Of a stretch of 53,315 nucleotides of DNA, positions 31,981 through 40,739 are shown in pieces; positions within the stretch are counted from its first letter, which is position 1, and the number at the start of each line of letters is the position of its first letter. The position numbers and the translations under genes were made by a program. The notes below the pieces were generated by a model that was not told the origin of the DNA, made no database searches, and saw only the letters and a program-made list of their open reading frames with translations. This DNA comes from Zoogloea sp. (GTDB lineage Bacteria > Pseudomonadota > Gammaproteobacteria > Burkholderiales > Rhodocyclaceae), in the NCBI RefSeq assembly GCF_017302315.1, contig NZ_JAFLDT010000020.1:1-53315 (forward strand). Reading direction: 5' to 3'.

Positions 31981-32814
31981 CTATCCCAGCAGGGTCTCGA
32001 AGCTGTCAAACCCGGCCCGGGTTTCGGTCAGCACCCCGTTCAGTGCTTCCCAGCCAAGGTCCAGCGCGTCCACGGTTTGGGCGTCCAGGCGCGGCACCTG
32101 GCCCGTTGCGGCGCCATCCAGATCCAGGGCGTGGGCAATTGCGTCCGCGTAGTGAACGATACCGGCGAGCCCCCCTGGAATACCTTGGGCAGGGTCGTGG
32201 TGCCAGGCCAGGGCGTCGACGATGTCGGCGGGAAAGTTCCAGCGCCGGGCCAGCTCTGCCCCCACCCTGGCGTGGTCAAAACCGAAATGCCGGCGCTCGG
32301 CCTCCAACAGCGTGCAGTCCCGGGCCTGGACTTCGGCCAATACGCGGCAGAGATCTTCGGGGTAGATCGTCATCATGGCCAGCCGGCCGATATCGTGGAG
32401 CAGCCCGGCGACAAAAAGGGGTTCGGGTGGGCGCCTGAGGGGGCGGGCCAGGGCCCGGGCGGCAGCGGCTACGCCGAGAACGTGCCGCCAGAAGCGGCTC
32501 TGGCTGAAATCCGGGCAACGCCCCCCCGGCAGGCCCGTGATGACGGCGGCGGCCAGCACGAGAGAACGTACCGAAGAAAGGCCGAGCACGACGATCGCAT
32601 CGTGGATGGAGCCAACCTTTGACTGTAGCCCGTAGAAGGGCGAGTTGGCGACCCGCAGGACCCGGGCCGCGATGGCCTGATCCTGGGCGATGCGCTTCGC
32701 GAGCGCGTCGATGTCGGTGTCGGTGCCACTCATGGACTGCAGAACCTCCATGGCCACCACCGGCATGGCCGGCAGCTTTTGGACGTGGCTGACCATCTCC
32801 TCGAGGCGAGTCAT
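31981..32814 (-). CDS. HDOD domain protein
   Basis: The 277-residue protein is nearly all HDOD domain: L-P-A-M-P-V-V-A-M-E-V-L-Q near the N terminus, I-A-Q-D-Q-A-I-A-A-R-V-L-R-V-A-N-S-P-F-Y-G, A-I-V-V-L-G-L-S-S-V-R-S-L-V, and the helical core G-L-L-H-D-I-G-R-L-A with a later A-W-H-H-D-P. HDOD proteins are HD-superfamily relatives that usually lack catalysis and act as signalling scaffolds; this one keeps an H-D pair in G-L-L-H-D. Its ATG overlaps the stop of the 104-aa gene upstream. A scaffold role linking kinase and regulators is inference. Confidence 0.88.
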   Translation of the reverse strand: MTRLEEMVSHVQKLPAMPVVAMEVLQSMSGTDTDIDALAKRIAQDQAIAARVLRVANSPFYGLQSKVGSIHDAIVVLGLSSVRSLVLAAAVITGLPGGRCPDFSQSRFWRHVLGVAAAARALARPLRRPPEPLFVAGLLHDIGRLAMMTIYPEDLCRVLAEVQARDCTLLEAERRHFGFDHARVGAELARRWNFPADIVDALAWHHDPAQGIPGGLAGIVHYADAIAHALDLDGAATGQVPRLDAQTVDALDLGWEALNGVLTETRAGFDSFETLLG

Positions 32815-33125
32815 TGGCCGGTCTCCTGGCGGAAGGCCAGCACGGCATGCAGCAGGGCCTGGGAGCCGGCGTCATCGGCGGTATGGCGGAACAGGTACAT
32901 GACCCGCGCGCGGATTCTCTCCTGCTTGCGCGCCCGTGCTTCGGCATCTTCGGGGCGTATCACGAGGAGCGTGGCGACGTCTCTCCGTCGCAGGCCGTCC
33001 AGCTGCGCCTCGGTGAGACTGAGTCCGGCAGGCAGAAGCACGGCGCCCGAGTGGTCGAGGACCGGGGCGGCCAGCACGATGCCCGGCAGCACGTCGGCGA
33101 GGGGGAGTGTCAGGGTGTCATCCAT
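32811..33125 (-). CDS. 104-aa stand-alone module found beside HD-GYP proteins
   Basis: The N-terminal half reads L-P-G-I-V-L-A-A-P-V-L-D-H-S-G-A-V-L-L-P-A-G-L-S-L, then a helix with L-D-G-L-R-R-R-D-V. This is the pattern (pGmvLa..v.d.dG..LLp.G..Lte..ieaLrrrgV) seen as a small domain attached to many HD-GYP proteins, and it also forms the C-terminal tail of the HD-GYP regulator in this operon. The second half is a charged helix. The start at 33125 lies within the end of the upstream gene (16-bp overlap) and the stop overlaps the HDOD start. Function is unknown; a trans-acting partner for the HD-GYP or HDOD protein is possible. Confidence 0.75.
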   Translation of the reverse strand: MDDTLTLPLADVLPGIVLAAPVLDHSGAVLLPAGLSLTEAQLDGLRRRDVATLLVIRPEDAEARARKQERIRARVMYLFRHTADDAGSQALLHAVLAFRQETGQ

Positions 33126-34672
33126 GGCACATCGGCACGACAGGTAAAGGTCAGCAGGCAACCACGGTGCGGCGACCGGGCGCCGAGGGGGTGGGCCTCG
33201 ACCCGGAACAGCCGGGTGCCGCAGTGCAGCTCCACCTGACCGGTGCCGGTCTGGAGCAGCCCGCGGAACTCGTTGGGAAGAACCTCTTCGGCCCCCAGGC
33301 CAAGCAGGGGCGCCTGGTCGGAAAAGAGATTTTCGGCGGCGCCATTGGCAAAGGCGATCATGCCGTCGGGATCCACGCCGAGGACCGGCAGGGGCATCAC
33401 GGCCAGTGCTTCCTGGGTCAGGCTGAGGGCGGCTTCGTCTAGGCCGAGGCGGCGCTCCCGCTCGGCCAGAACGGCGGTAAGGCGCTCGTTGATGCGCTCC
33501 AGTTCCTGGTTGGCGTGGTGCAGCTCGGCTGCCAGACGCTGGTTCTCGTCGGACATGGCCTTGCGCCGGAAGGCCTCCTCGATATTGGCCCGCAGCATTG
33601 CATCGTCCCAGGGCTTGGTGAGGAACTTGTAGATGGCCCCTTCGTTGATCGCGTCGGTGACCGACTGGAGGTCGGTGTAGCCGGACAGCACGAGGCGCAC
33701 GGTATCCGGGCACATGTCCTTGGCCTTATGGAGGAACTCGACCCCCGTCATGGCCGGCATGCGCTGATCGGAGACGATGACATCCACCCGGTTGGAGGCC
33801 AGGATTTCGAGCCCCTGCTTGCCGCTGGTGGCGGTCAGGATGGTGTAAGCGTCGCGGCGGAGAAGCCGCCGCAGCGAAGAGAGGATGTTTTCCTCATCAT
33901 CGACCAGGAGCAGCGTCCGCTCGGTCGTGGGGTGGTGCATCAGGCTTCCGTCCAGGGGCTCATCCCTGGACAGCAGTGCCCCGAACGCCTCAGGAGGTAC
34001 CGCGCCCGACAGCAGCGGCCCCTGGAGGTAGTCGCAGCCGCAGGCCTGCATCACCGAGGCGGAATGGGCGCTGGCAATGCCCTTGGCGCACACCTTCAGA
34101 TTCATGTTGTGGGCCCGGGTGACCAGCGCCCGGACAATGGCCACGCCTTCGGGGTCGGTTGTGACGTTCTGGACCAGTCCGGCGGGCACCTCGATGCCGT
34201 CCACCGGGAGGCGTCCCGTCCAGGCAAGAAGGGCGTTGGACTGGCTGGCGGCGCTGATGATGAAGCGGACGCCGCAGGCCTTGAGGTGCCGGAGGGTTGC
34301 CGCGCTCGTGTCGGGGATGTCTCCCTGTCCGGTGATGATGTTGAGTTCAAGGCATCCGGGGTCCAGTCGGGATTCCAGCAGTACGCTGTTCAGGGCGCTG
34401 GCAAAGTCCGGATCGCAGAGTGCCTCCAGGTGGGCACCCACGGTCAGGAACAGGTGTCGTCCGCTGACCGAGTTCCATGCGCTGGCCTGTCGGCAACCGT
34501 GCCCTAGCGACGCCAGGCCTGCCGGGTCGGCACTGCGTATGACCACATTGTCCTGGCGACGGGGCGTGACCACGTAGAGCTTCGCCCCGACGAGCAGGCC
34601 GCTCCGGCCGTCGAAGCGGGGCTGGTAAAGGAGGGGTGGTGCGTCGTTGGTGATTTGGTCGGGCTTGTCCAT
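33110..34672 (-). CDS. Degenerate EAL - receiver - coiled coil - PAS protein
   Basis: In this 520-residue cytosolic protein, residues 15-235 align by eye with an EAL domain (Y-Q-P-R-F-D-G-R-S-G-L-L-V-G at its start, C-D-Y-L-Q-G-P-L near its end), but every catalytic site is lost: E-A-L is A-K-L, D-D-F-G-T-G is gone, and the late A-E-G is A-K-G (Lys197). A good receiver follows (254-370; Asp302 in S-D-Q-R-M-P-A-M-T-G, Lys353), then a coiled coil and a PAS-like domain with V-L-G-V-D-P-D-G-M-I-A-F-A-N-G-A-A. ATG at 34672 has GGAGA upstream, and the first 62 codons of the longer frame are rejected. It is first gene of the operon. It may bind c-di-GMP or protein partners without cutting it. Confidence 0.82.
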   Translation of the reverse strand: MDKPDQITNDAPPLLYQPRFDGRSGLLVGAKLYVVTPRRQDNVVIRSADPAGLASLGHGCRQASAWNSVSGRHLFLTVGAHLEALCDPDFASALNSVLLESRLDPGCLELNIITGQGDIPDTSAATLRHLKACGVRFIISAASQSNALLAWTGRLPVDGIEVPAGLVQNVTTDPEGVAIVRALVTRAHNMNLKVCAKGIASAHSASVMQACGCDYLQGPLLSGAVPPEAFGALLSRDEPLDGSLMHHPTTERTLLLVDDEENILSSLRRLLRRDAYTILTATSGKQGLEILASNRVDVIVSDQRMPAMTGVEFLHKAKDMCPDTVRLVLSGYTDLQSVTDAINEGAIYKFLTKPWDDAMLRANIEEAFRRKAMSDENQRLAAELHHANQELERINERLTAVLAERERRLGLDEAALSLTQEALAVMPLPVLGVDPDGMIAFANGAAENLFSDQAPLLGLGAEEVLPNEFRGLLQTGTGQVELHCGTRLFRVEAHPLGARSPHRGCLLTFTCRADVPWMTP

Positions 34673-34847
34673 CGGATCTCCGGGCGCGAGGCGACGTGCG
34701 GCAGGCGACGGGATCGGGTCTTGGCAACACGCCTGCCCATCACGGTCTGTCGCAGCGGATATCGGCCCGGACGAAGGTGGCTTGAGGAAATAAGTCACGT
34801 CGTCGCCCGATCCCGCGGTGTGGCGGGCAGCCGGAGCCCGGGCAGAG

Positions 34848-34853
34848 TAAAAT
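34848..34853 (+). promoter_or_regulatory. -10 box directly before crcB
   Basis: TAAAAT ends seven bases before the crcB ATG, with no ribosome-binding site between. There is no recognisable fluoride riboswitch in the short upstream gap. Confidence 0.4.
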
Positions 34854-34860
34854 CGCACCC

Positions 34861-35265
34861 ATGCCGAGCCACGCGCCCCATTTCCCCGTCCTTTCCCTTG
34901 CCGCCATCGGCCTTGGTGCCGCCTTCGGCGCCTGGTTGCGTTGGTGGCTGGGCCTGCGCCTCAACCCCGTTTTGTCCCAGATGCCCCTCGGCACCCTCGC
35001 GGCCAATCTGCTTGGCGGCTATCTGGTGGGGGTTGCAGTGGCCGTGTTTGCCCTTCGCCCCGAGCTGCCTCCCGAGGTGCGTTTGTTCGTCGTGACCGGC
35101 TTTCTGGGTGGTCTCACCACGTTTTCCACGTTCTCGGCAGAGGTCGTCCACCTTGTTGATACGGCCCGCTATGCCTGGGCGGCCGGTGCCGCCGCCTTGC
35201 ATCTGTTCGGCTCCCTGTCGATGACCGCGCTGGGCATGTGGACAGTGCACAACCTGCGCGCCTGA
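34861..35265 (+). CDS. crcB: Fluoride ion channel Fluc/CrcB
   Basis: This inner-membrane fluoride exporter, a dual-topology dimer, protects enolase and pyrophosphatase from fluoride. The 134-residue protein has four membrane helices, with R-W-W-L-G after helix 1, G-T-L-A-A-N-L-L-G-G in helix 2 (conserved Asn), and G-F-L-G-G-L-T-T-F-S-T-F-S, the helix-3 break holding the pore Phe residues and the central Na+ site. It is a single long-form protein, not a split pair. hrpA follows 48 bases later on the same strand. Confidence 0.95.
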   Translation: MPSHAPHFPVLSLAAIGLGAAFGAWLRWWLGLRLNPVLSQMPLGTLAANLLGGYLVGVAVAVFALRPELPPEVRLFVVTGFLGGLTTFSTFSAEVVHLVDTARYAWAAGAAALHLFGSLSMTALGMWTVHNLRA

Positions 35266-35313
35266 TCCCTCGTCCTCGTTCCCGATCGATTTCCCGCTTC
35301 CGTTGCAATCCCG

Positions 35314-38300
35314 ATGGCCTCTCCGCAAGACCGGCAAGACCCGTATTCCCTCCTTGAACAGTGCCTGTCGGCAGATCGCCCGGCCCTGCGCCGCGATCTG
35401 CGCCGGCTGCCCGCTCGCCCCCGCAGTCTGGCGGACTTGCCCGAAGCGCTGCGTCTGCGCATTGCCGACTCCGCTGCCCGGCTGATTGTCCGCGCCAACG
35501 GCCTGCCCAAGCCGGACTTCCCCCCAGACCTGCCGGTCAATCAGCGCAAGGACGAGATCGCGGAGGCCATCCGCAAGCACCAGGTGGTCATCGTGTGTGG
35601 CGAAACCGGCTCCGGCAAGACCACCCAGCTGCCCAAGATCTGTCTCGAACTGGGCCGCGGGGTTGCCGGCCTGATCGGCCACACCCAGCCGCGGCGGATC
35701 GCCGCCCGGGCCACCGCCAGCCGCATCGCCCAGGAGCTGAAGAGCGAGCTGGGCAGCACCGTTGGCTACAAGATCCGCTTCACTGACCGCATCGGCCCCC
35801 AGAGCTACATCAAACTGATGACCGACGGCATCCTGCTGGCCGAGACCCAGGGTGACCCGCTGTTGTCGGCCTATGACACTTTGATCATCGACGAGGCCCA
35901 CGAGCGCAGCCTGAATATTGACTTCCTGCTCGGCTACCTGCGCCAGCTGCTGCAGAAGCGGCCGGACATGAAGCTGATCGTGACCTCCGCCACCCTGGAC
36001 GCCGAGCGCTTCGCCCGCCACTTCGGCCGCGGCGACACGCCCGCTCCGGTGATCGAGGTGTCCGGCCGCCTCTTCCCCATCGAGATGCGTTACCGGCCGG
36101 TGGAGCGGGACGAGCCCAAGCCGGCACGTCCTGGCGAACCCGCGCCACGCCAGGACAACCGCGGCCCGGATCGCGACCTCTACGACGCCCTGGTGGACGC
36201 GGTGGATGAAGCTCACCGCAGCGGCCCCGGCGATGTGCTGGTCTTCCTGCCCGGCGAGCGCGAGATCCGCGAAGCCGCCGAGGCCCTGCGCAAGGCCCAC
36301 CACGCCGCCGGCACCGAGATCCTGCCCCTGTTCGCCCGCCAGTCGGCCCAGGACCAGGCACGCGTCTTTTCCCCCTCGAAGGGGCGCCGGGTGGTGCTGG
36401 CCACCAACGTGGCCGAAACCTCCCTTACCGTGCCGGGCATCCGCTACGTGGTGGATACCGGCCTGGCCCGGCTCAAGCGCTACAGCCACCGCAACAAGGT
36501 GGAGCAATTGCAGATCGAGAAGATCGCCCAGTCGGCGGCGCGCCAGCGGGCCGGGCGCTGCGGCCGGGTCAGCGATGGCGTGTGCTTCCGCCTGTACGAC
36601 GAGGACGACTTCAACAAACGCCCCGCCCACACCGATCCGGAGATACTGCGTTCGTCCCTGGCCGGGGTGATCCTGCGTATGAAGTCCCTCAAGCTTGGCG
36701 AGGTGGCGGACTTCCCCTTCATCGACGCGCCCTTGCCGCGCATGGTGGCCGACGGCTACCAGCTACTGGCCGAGTTGGGCGCGGTGGAGGAGGTGGAGGG
36801 GGCGGCGGCCATGAACCTCACCCCCATCGGCCGCGAGCTGGCCAAGCTGCCCCTGGACCCAAAGATCGGCCGCATGATCCTCGCCGCCCGCGACCGGGGC
36901 AGCCTGGCCGAGGTGCTGGTGATCGCCGCGGCCCTGTCCACCCAGGACGTGCGCGAGCGTCCGCCCGAGCGTCAGGCCGCCGCCGACCAGGCCCACGCCC
37001 GTTTCCGCGGCACCGAGCACGAGCAGAAATCCGAGTTCCTGTGGTTCTGGAACCTGTGGAAGGCCTGGGAGGAGGTCCAGCGCCACGAGACCTCCAGCAA
37101 GCAGAAGGCCTGGTGCAAGACCCACTTCCTGTCCTGGCTGCGCCTGCGCGAGTGGCGCGATGTGTACAACCAGCTCCACACCCTGTGCGCCGAGCATGGC
37201 TGGAAGGAGAACGATCAGCCGGGCAGTTACGAAGCCATCCACAAGGCCCTGCTCACCGGCCTGATGGGCCATGTGGGCTGCAAGATCGAGGACGCCTCCG
37301 GGCCGGCCGCCGGCAGCTACCTGGGGGCCCGCGGCATCAAGTTCTGGCCCCATCCCGGCTCGGCCATCGCCAAGAAGGCGGGCAAGTGGATCATGGCCGC
37401 CGAGCTGGTGGATACCTCGCGCCTGTTTGGCCGCTGCCTGGCCCGCATCGAGCCCGAGTGGCTGGAGGAGGTGGGCGAGCATCTGCTCAAGCGTCAGGTG
37501 TCCGAGCCCCACTGGTCCAAGGCCAGCGGCGCGGTACGGGCCTGGGAGCGCGGCACCCTGTACGGCCTCACCGTGTATCCGCGGCGGGGGGTGAGCTACC
37601 GGGAGATCGACCCGGCCCTGTGCCGCGAGCTGTTCATCCGCGAAGGCCTGGTCCAGGGCGAGATCGCCGAAGGCCCGGCCCGGGGCATGGCCTTCCTGGC
37701 CCACAACCGGCGCCTGGTGGCCGAGATCGAACGCCTGGAGCACAAATCCCGGCGCCCCGATGTGCTGGTGGACGAGGAGCTGATCTACGCCTTCTATGAC
37801 GCCAAACTGCCTCCGGAGGTACTCGACCTGGCCAGCTTCGAGGCCTGGCGCAAGCGCACCGAACAGAAGTCGCCCAAGGCCCTGCAGCTAAGCCGTGACC
37901 AGCTCATGCGCCACGACGCGGAGGGCATCACCACCGATCGCTTCCCGTCCAGCCTCGAGGTGCTGGGGCAGAAGCTCAAGCTCACCTACCTACATGCGCC
38001 GGGCGAGTCCGACGACGGTGTGACCCTGACGGTGCCCCTGGCCATGCTCAACCAGGTGCCCGCCAACCGCTGCGAGTGGCTGGTGCCCGGCCTGCTGGAA
38101 GAGAAGGTGATGGCCTTGCTGAAGACCGTTCCCCAGAAGCACCGCCACCGCCTGCAGCCCATGGCCGAGAGCGCTGGCGTCTTCATGGAGCGCTTCGATG
38201 CGGGCGATTTCGATACGGACGAGCCACTGATCAAGATGCTTCAGCGCTTTGTGGAAGAGCGGGTGTCCCTGAAGCTGCCCATGGAGAGCTTCCGCCCGGA

Positions 38301-39387
38301 GAACCTCAACCCCCACTGTTTCATGAACTTCCGCGTCCAGGACGAGCACGGCCGCATCATCGGCCAGTCCCGCAACCTGGCGGAGCTGCGGGCCAAGTAC
38401 CGGGACCAGGTGGCGGCGCGTTTTCAGTCGGCGCGCATCGTGCCGGCGGCGGAGGCCTCGGCGCCTGCCCGCAAGGGGAGCGCACCGGAAGGCAAGCAGG
38501 CTGCAGTTGCGGCGGCGCCCACCGGCGAGAAGGCCCTGGCCGGCTTCACCGACTGGACTTTCGGTGCCCTCCCCGAGCTGCTCGAGGTGAAGGTGGCCGG
38601 GCGCGACATCGTCGGCTTTCCTGCCCTCCACGATGACGGCGGCAGCGTCTCCCTGCGACCCTACGACACGCCCGAAGAGGCCGCCAAGGTGCACAGGGGC
38701 GGCCTGGCCCGCCTGTTTGCGCTGGCGCTGTCGGCCCAGGTGAAGGCCATCGAGAAGCTGCCGGGCATCCGCGACCTGGCCCTGCAGTTCATCAACTACG
38801 GTTCCGAGGCCGAGCTCAAGGCCCAGCTGGTCACCGCCACCCTGGAGCGCTGCTGCCTGCTGGAGCCGCTGCCCGGCGATGCCGACGGCTTTGCCCGGCG
38901 CTGCCAGGAGGCCAAGCCGCGCATCACCCTGGTGGCCCAGGAACTGATGCGCCTTACCGGCCAGCTGATCGTCGAGCACGCCACCATGGCCAAGCGCGTC
39001 GCCGGCCTGAAGACCTTCCCCGAGGTGGTGGCCGACATCAACGCCCAGGTGGCCAGACTGATGCCGAAGAACTTCCTGGTGGCCCTGCCTTACGAGCGTA
39101 TCGCCCAGATCCCCCGCTACCTGAAGGGGGTGACGGTGCGCATCGACAAGCTGCGCACCAGCCCTGCCCGGGACGCCCAGTTGATGGCCGAGTGGAAGGG
39201 CTTGGCCCAACCCTTCGAGCGTGAATGGCTGGCCAAGTCCAAGGCCGGCGTCACCGACCCGCAGCTGGAGGAGTTCCGCTGGATGCTGGAGGAGCTGCGG
39301 GTGGGGCTGTTCGCCCAGGAGCTGAAGACGCCCATGCCGGTGTCGGTGAAGCGCCTGCAGAAGATCTGGGACAGCCGGCCGCGGTAA
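35314..39387 (+). CDS. hrpA: ATP-dependent RNA helicase HrpA (DEAH box)
   Basis: This large DEAH/RHA helicase was first linked to fimbrial mRNA processing and more recently to rescue of stalled ribosomes in E. coli. It has 1357 residues (E. coli about 1300). Motif I is G-E-T-G-S-G-K-T (96-103), motif II D-E-A-H (193-196), motif III S-A-T, and later come A-T-N-V-A-E-T-S and the Q-R-x-G-R-x-G-R motif VI (Q-R-A-G-R-C-G-R). The winged-helix/ratchet region, the OB-like region and the long C-terminal DUF3418 domain follow. A low-complexity Ala-rich insert lies near residues 1045-1070. It has no obvious partner gene. Confidence 0.96.
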   Translation: MASPQDRQDPYSLLEQCLSADRPALRRDLRRLPARPRSLADLPEALRLRIADSAARLIVRANGLPKPDFPPDLPVNQRKDEIAEAIRKHQVVIVCGETGSGKTTQLPKICLELGRGVAGLIGHTQPRRIAARATASRIAQELKSELGSTVGYKIRFTDRIGPQSYIKLMTDGILLAETQGDPLLSAYDTLIIDEAHERSLNIDFLLGYLRQLLQKRPDMKLIVTSATLDAERFARHFGRGDTPAPVIEVSGRLFPIEMRYRPVERDEPKPARPGEPAPRQDNRGPDRDLYDALVDAVDEAHRSGPGDVLVFLPGEREIREAAEALRKAHHAAGTEILPLFARQSAQDQARVFSPSKGRRVVLATNVAETSLTVPGIRYVVDTGLARLKRYSHRNKVEQLQIEKIAQSAARQRAGRCGRVSDGVCFRLYDEDDFNKRPAHTDPEILRSSLAGVILRMKSLKLGEVADFPFIDAPLPRMVADGYQLLAELGAVEEVEGAAAMNLTPIGRELAKLPLDPKIGRMILAARDRGSLAEVLVIAAALSTQDVRERPPERQAAADQAHARFRGTEHEQKSEFLWFWNLWKAWEEVQRHETSSKQKAWCKTHFLSWLRLREWRDVYNQLHTLCAEHGWKENDQPGSYEAIHKALLTGLMGHVGCKIEDASGPAAGSYLGARGIKFWPHPGSAIAKKAGKWIMAAELVDTSRLFGRCLARIEPEWLEEVGEHLLKRQVSEPHWSKASGAVRAWERGTLYGLTVYPRRGVSYREIDPALCRELFIREGLVQGEIAEGPARGMAFLAHNRRLVAEIERLEHKSRRPDVLVDEELIYAFYDAKLPPEVLDLASFEAWRKRTEQKSPKALQLSRDQLMRHDAEGITTDRFPSSLEVLGQKLKLTYLHAPGESDDGVTLTVPLAMLNQVPANRCEWLVPGLLEEKVMALLKTVPQKHRHRLQPMAESAGVFMERFDAGDFDTDEPLIKMLQRFVEERVSLKLPMESFRPENLNPHCFMNFRVQDEHGRIIGQSRNLAELRAKYRDQVAARFQSARIVPAAEASAPARKGSAPEGKQAAVAAAPTGEKALAGFTDWTFGALPELLEVKVAGRDIVGFPALHDDGGSVSLRPYDTPEEAAKVHRGGLARLFALALSAQVKAIEKLPGIRDLALQFINYGSEAELKAQLVTATLERCCLLEPLPGDADGFARRCQEAKPRITLVAQELMRLTGQLIVEHATMAKRVAGLKTFPEVVADINAQVARLMPKNFLVALPYERIAQIPRYLKGVTVRIDKLRTSPARDAQLMAEWKGLAQPFEREWLAKSKAGVTDPQLEEFRWMLEELRVGLFAQELKTPMPVSVKRLQKIWDSRPR

Positions 39388-39449
39388 AGTGACGGTGGCG
39401 CGTGCCGCGCCGGCATGCGCCTGATCCCCTGTTCAACGGAGTCTGTCCC

Positions 39450-39863
39450 ATGAATGAAGCCCTTTCCGTACCGGACCTGCGCGGGGTCAGCCCCTCGCTG
39501 GTGCGCCTCACCCACGTGATCTACCTCTTGCATGCCTTTGCCGTGGTGGTGGGCGTGACGTCGTCGGCGGCCACCGTGGCTGGCGGCTTCGTGTTCGGCC
39601 TGCCGTCCCTGCTGGCGGTGATTCTCAACTACATCAAGCGGGGGGCAGTGCGCGGCACCTGGCTCGACAGCCACTTCAGCTGGCAGATCCGCACCTTCTG
39701 GTTCACCCTGCTGTGGCTGGTGCTGTCCGGCCTGGTGATGCTGACCATCATCGGCATCCCGGTGGCCGCCTGGCTGATGATCCCGGTGCTCGGGCTGTGG
39801 GTGGGGTATCGCGTGGTACGCGGCTGGCTGGCTTTGTCAGGCGCCCGGCCGGTGGGTATCTGA
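39450..39863 (+). CDS. Small integral membrane protein, DUF4870-like
   Basis: The 137-residue protein has four predicted membrane segments (about 20-38, 45-65, 86-108 and 110-128). R-L-T-H-V-I-Y-L-L-H-A near the start, H-F-S-W-Q-I-R-T-F-W in the middle and a closing G-Y-R-V-V-R-G-W match the DUF4870/Tic20-like family found widely in proteobacteria. ATG at 39450 has CGGAG nine bases upstream; the earlier in-frame start at 39402 lacks a ribosome-binding site. Function of the family is unknown. Confidence 0.75.
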   Translation: MNEALSVPDLRGVSPSLVRLTHVIYLLHAFAVVVGVTSSAATVAGGFVFGLPSLLAVILNYIKRGAVRGTWLDSHFSWQIRTFWFTLLWLVLSGLVMLTIIGIPVAAWLMIPVLGLWVGYRVVRGWLALSGARPVGI

Positions 39864-39877
39864 GAGGGTGTGATAAC

Positions 39878-39883
39878 TATAAT
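39878..39883 (+). promoter_or_regulatory. Orphan consensus -10 box
   Basis: TATAAT stands just after the DUF4870-like gene but no gene follows on this strand; 39884-40004 contains no start with coding character. It may be chance or the promoter of a short RNA. No good -35 is visible. Confidence 0.2.
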
Positions 39884-40004
39884 GCGCAGCCCGATTTCGC
39901 CCCTGCGATGCTCACCGTACCCCTTTACCGTACCTCTATACGGCTGCGCTTCTCGGCGCGAACTCGAACCGCTCGCGACGACTTCTTCACACCCTTTGAG
40001 TGCT

Positions 40005-40586
40005 TCAGCAGCCGCCAGGCTGATAGATCAGTAGCGTATGCACCACCGCGCCCTGGTGGCGTACCGTGTAGCGATGGCCGCGCAGGAAGGGCGCGCAGGT
40101 CCGCGTCTCGTCTGTGCTGGCCAAGCCCGTCTCCCCGTAGGCGTCGCGGATCGCCCGGCGTAGTTCGCGGGAGGTGTAGTGGGGAAAGGTCGGCATCGGC
40201 ATGGCCAGGATACCGGCGTCTACGACGAAGCGCTGACCCTGGCGGCGCAGCAGGCGGGGGGCGGAAAGACCTTGCTTCCAGCCATCGAGTTCCAGATGGG
40301 GGCCTTCGTAGTCGCAACGCATCACCGTCACGGCCCGGGCCTCGATGCTGAAGGGGCCACTGACGCCCTGCGTCGGTTTCACCACGATATGGCTGATGGT
40401 GGCCCGGGCGTCCAGATCGTACTCGTAGGCCGTCACCGCGCTGGCGCTGCCGTCGGCCTCGGCCAGCAGGGTGTTGCCTGCCCAGGCCTGGATGCGGGAG
40501 AAGGGGCGTTGCGCGTCGCCTGCCCGGAGCGTGGGGGTGGCGGCCAGCAGGACCACGGGCAGCAGGAGGCGAGCGAGGAGAGGCAT
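40005..40586 (-). CDS. Secreted protein of unknown function
   Basis: The 193-residue protein has a signal peptide (M-P-L-L-A-R-L-L-L-P-V-V-L-L-A-A, cleavage near L-R-A-G). The mature part is soluble and mixed, with three Cys, one of them the final residue (C-D-Y, T-C-A, P-G-G-C). I do not recognise a family. The start at 40584-40586 gives a proper signal peptide and has GGAG-like purines before it. It stands alone, facing away from the CnoX-like gene. Confidence 0.6.
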   Translation of the reverse strand: MPLLARLLLPVVLLAATPTLRAGDAQRPFSRIQAWAGNTLLAEADGSASAVTAYEYDLDARATISHIVVKPTQGVSGPFSIEARAVTVMRCDYEGPHLELDGWKQGLSAPRLLRRQGQRFVVDAGILAMPMPTFPHYTSRELRRAIRDAYGETGLASTDETRTCAPFLRGHRYTVRHQGAVVHTLLIYQPGGC

Positions 40587-40739
40587 GGAGGTGCTCCGAG
40601 ACAGCCAGGGAGGGTGCGTGCTGACCCTCGGGCACCTGCCCGCCGGGAGCGCGCCGGTACGCATTTAAAAAAAGGGGCTTGAATCTTCGCCCGCCAGCCC
40701 CGATGCTAAACACCATTGTCCATTCTTGCTCAACTTCCC

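Noticed and set aside
34673-34860. Fluoride riboswitch before crcB
   Set aside because: No matching conserved stem and pseudoknot bases are visible, and a -10 box sits just before the start codon.
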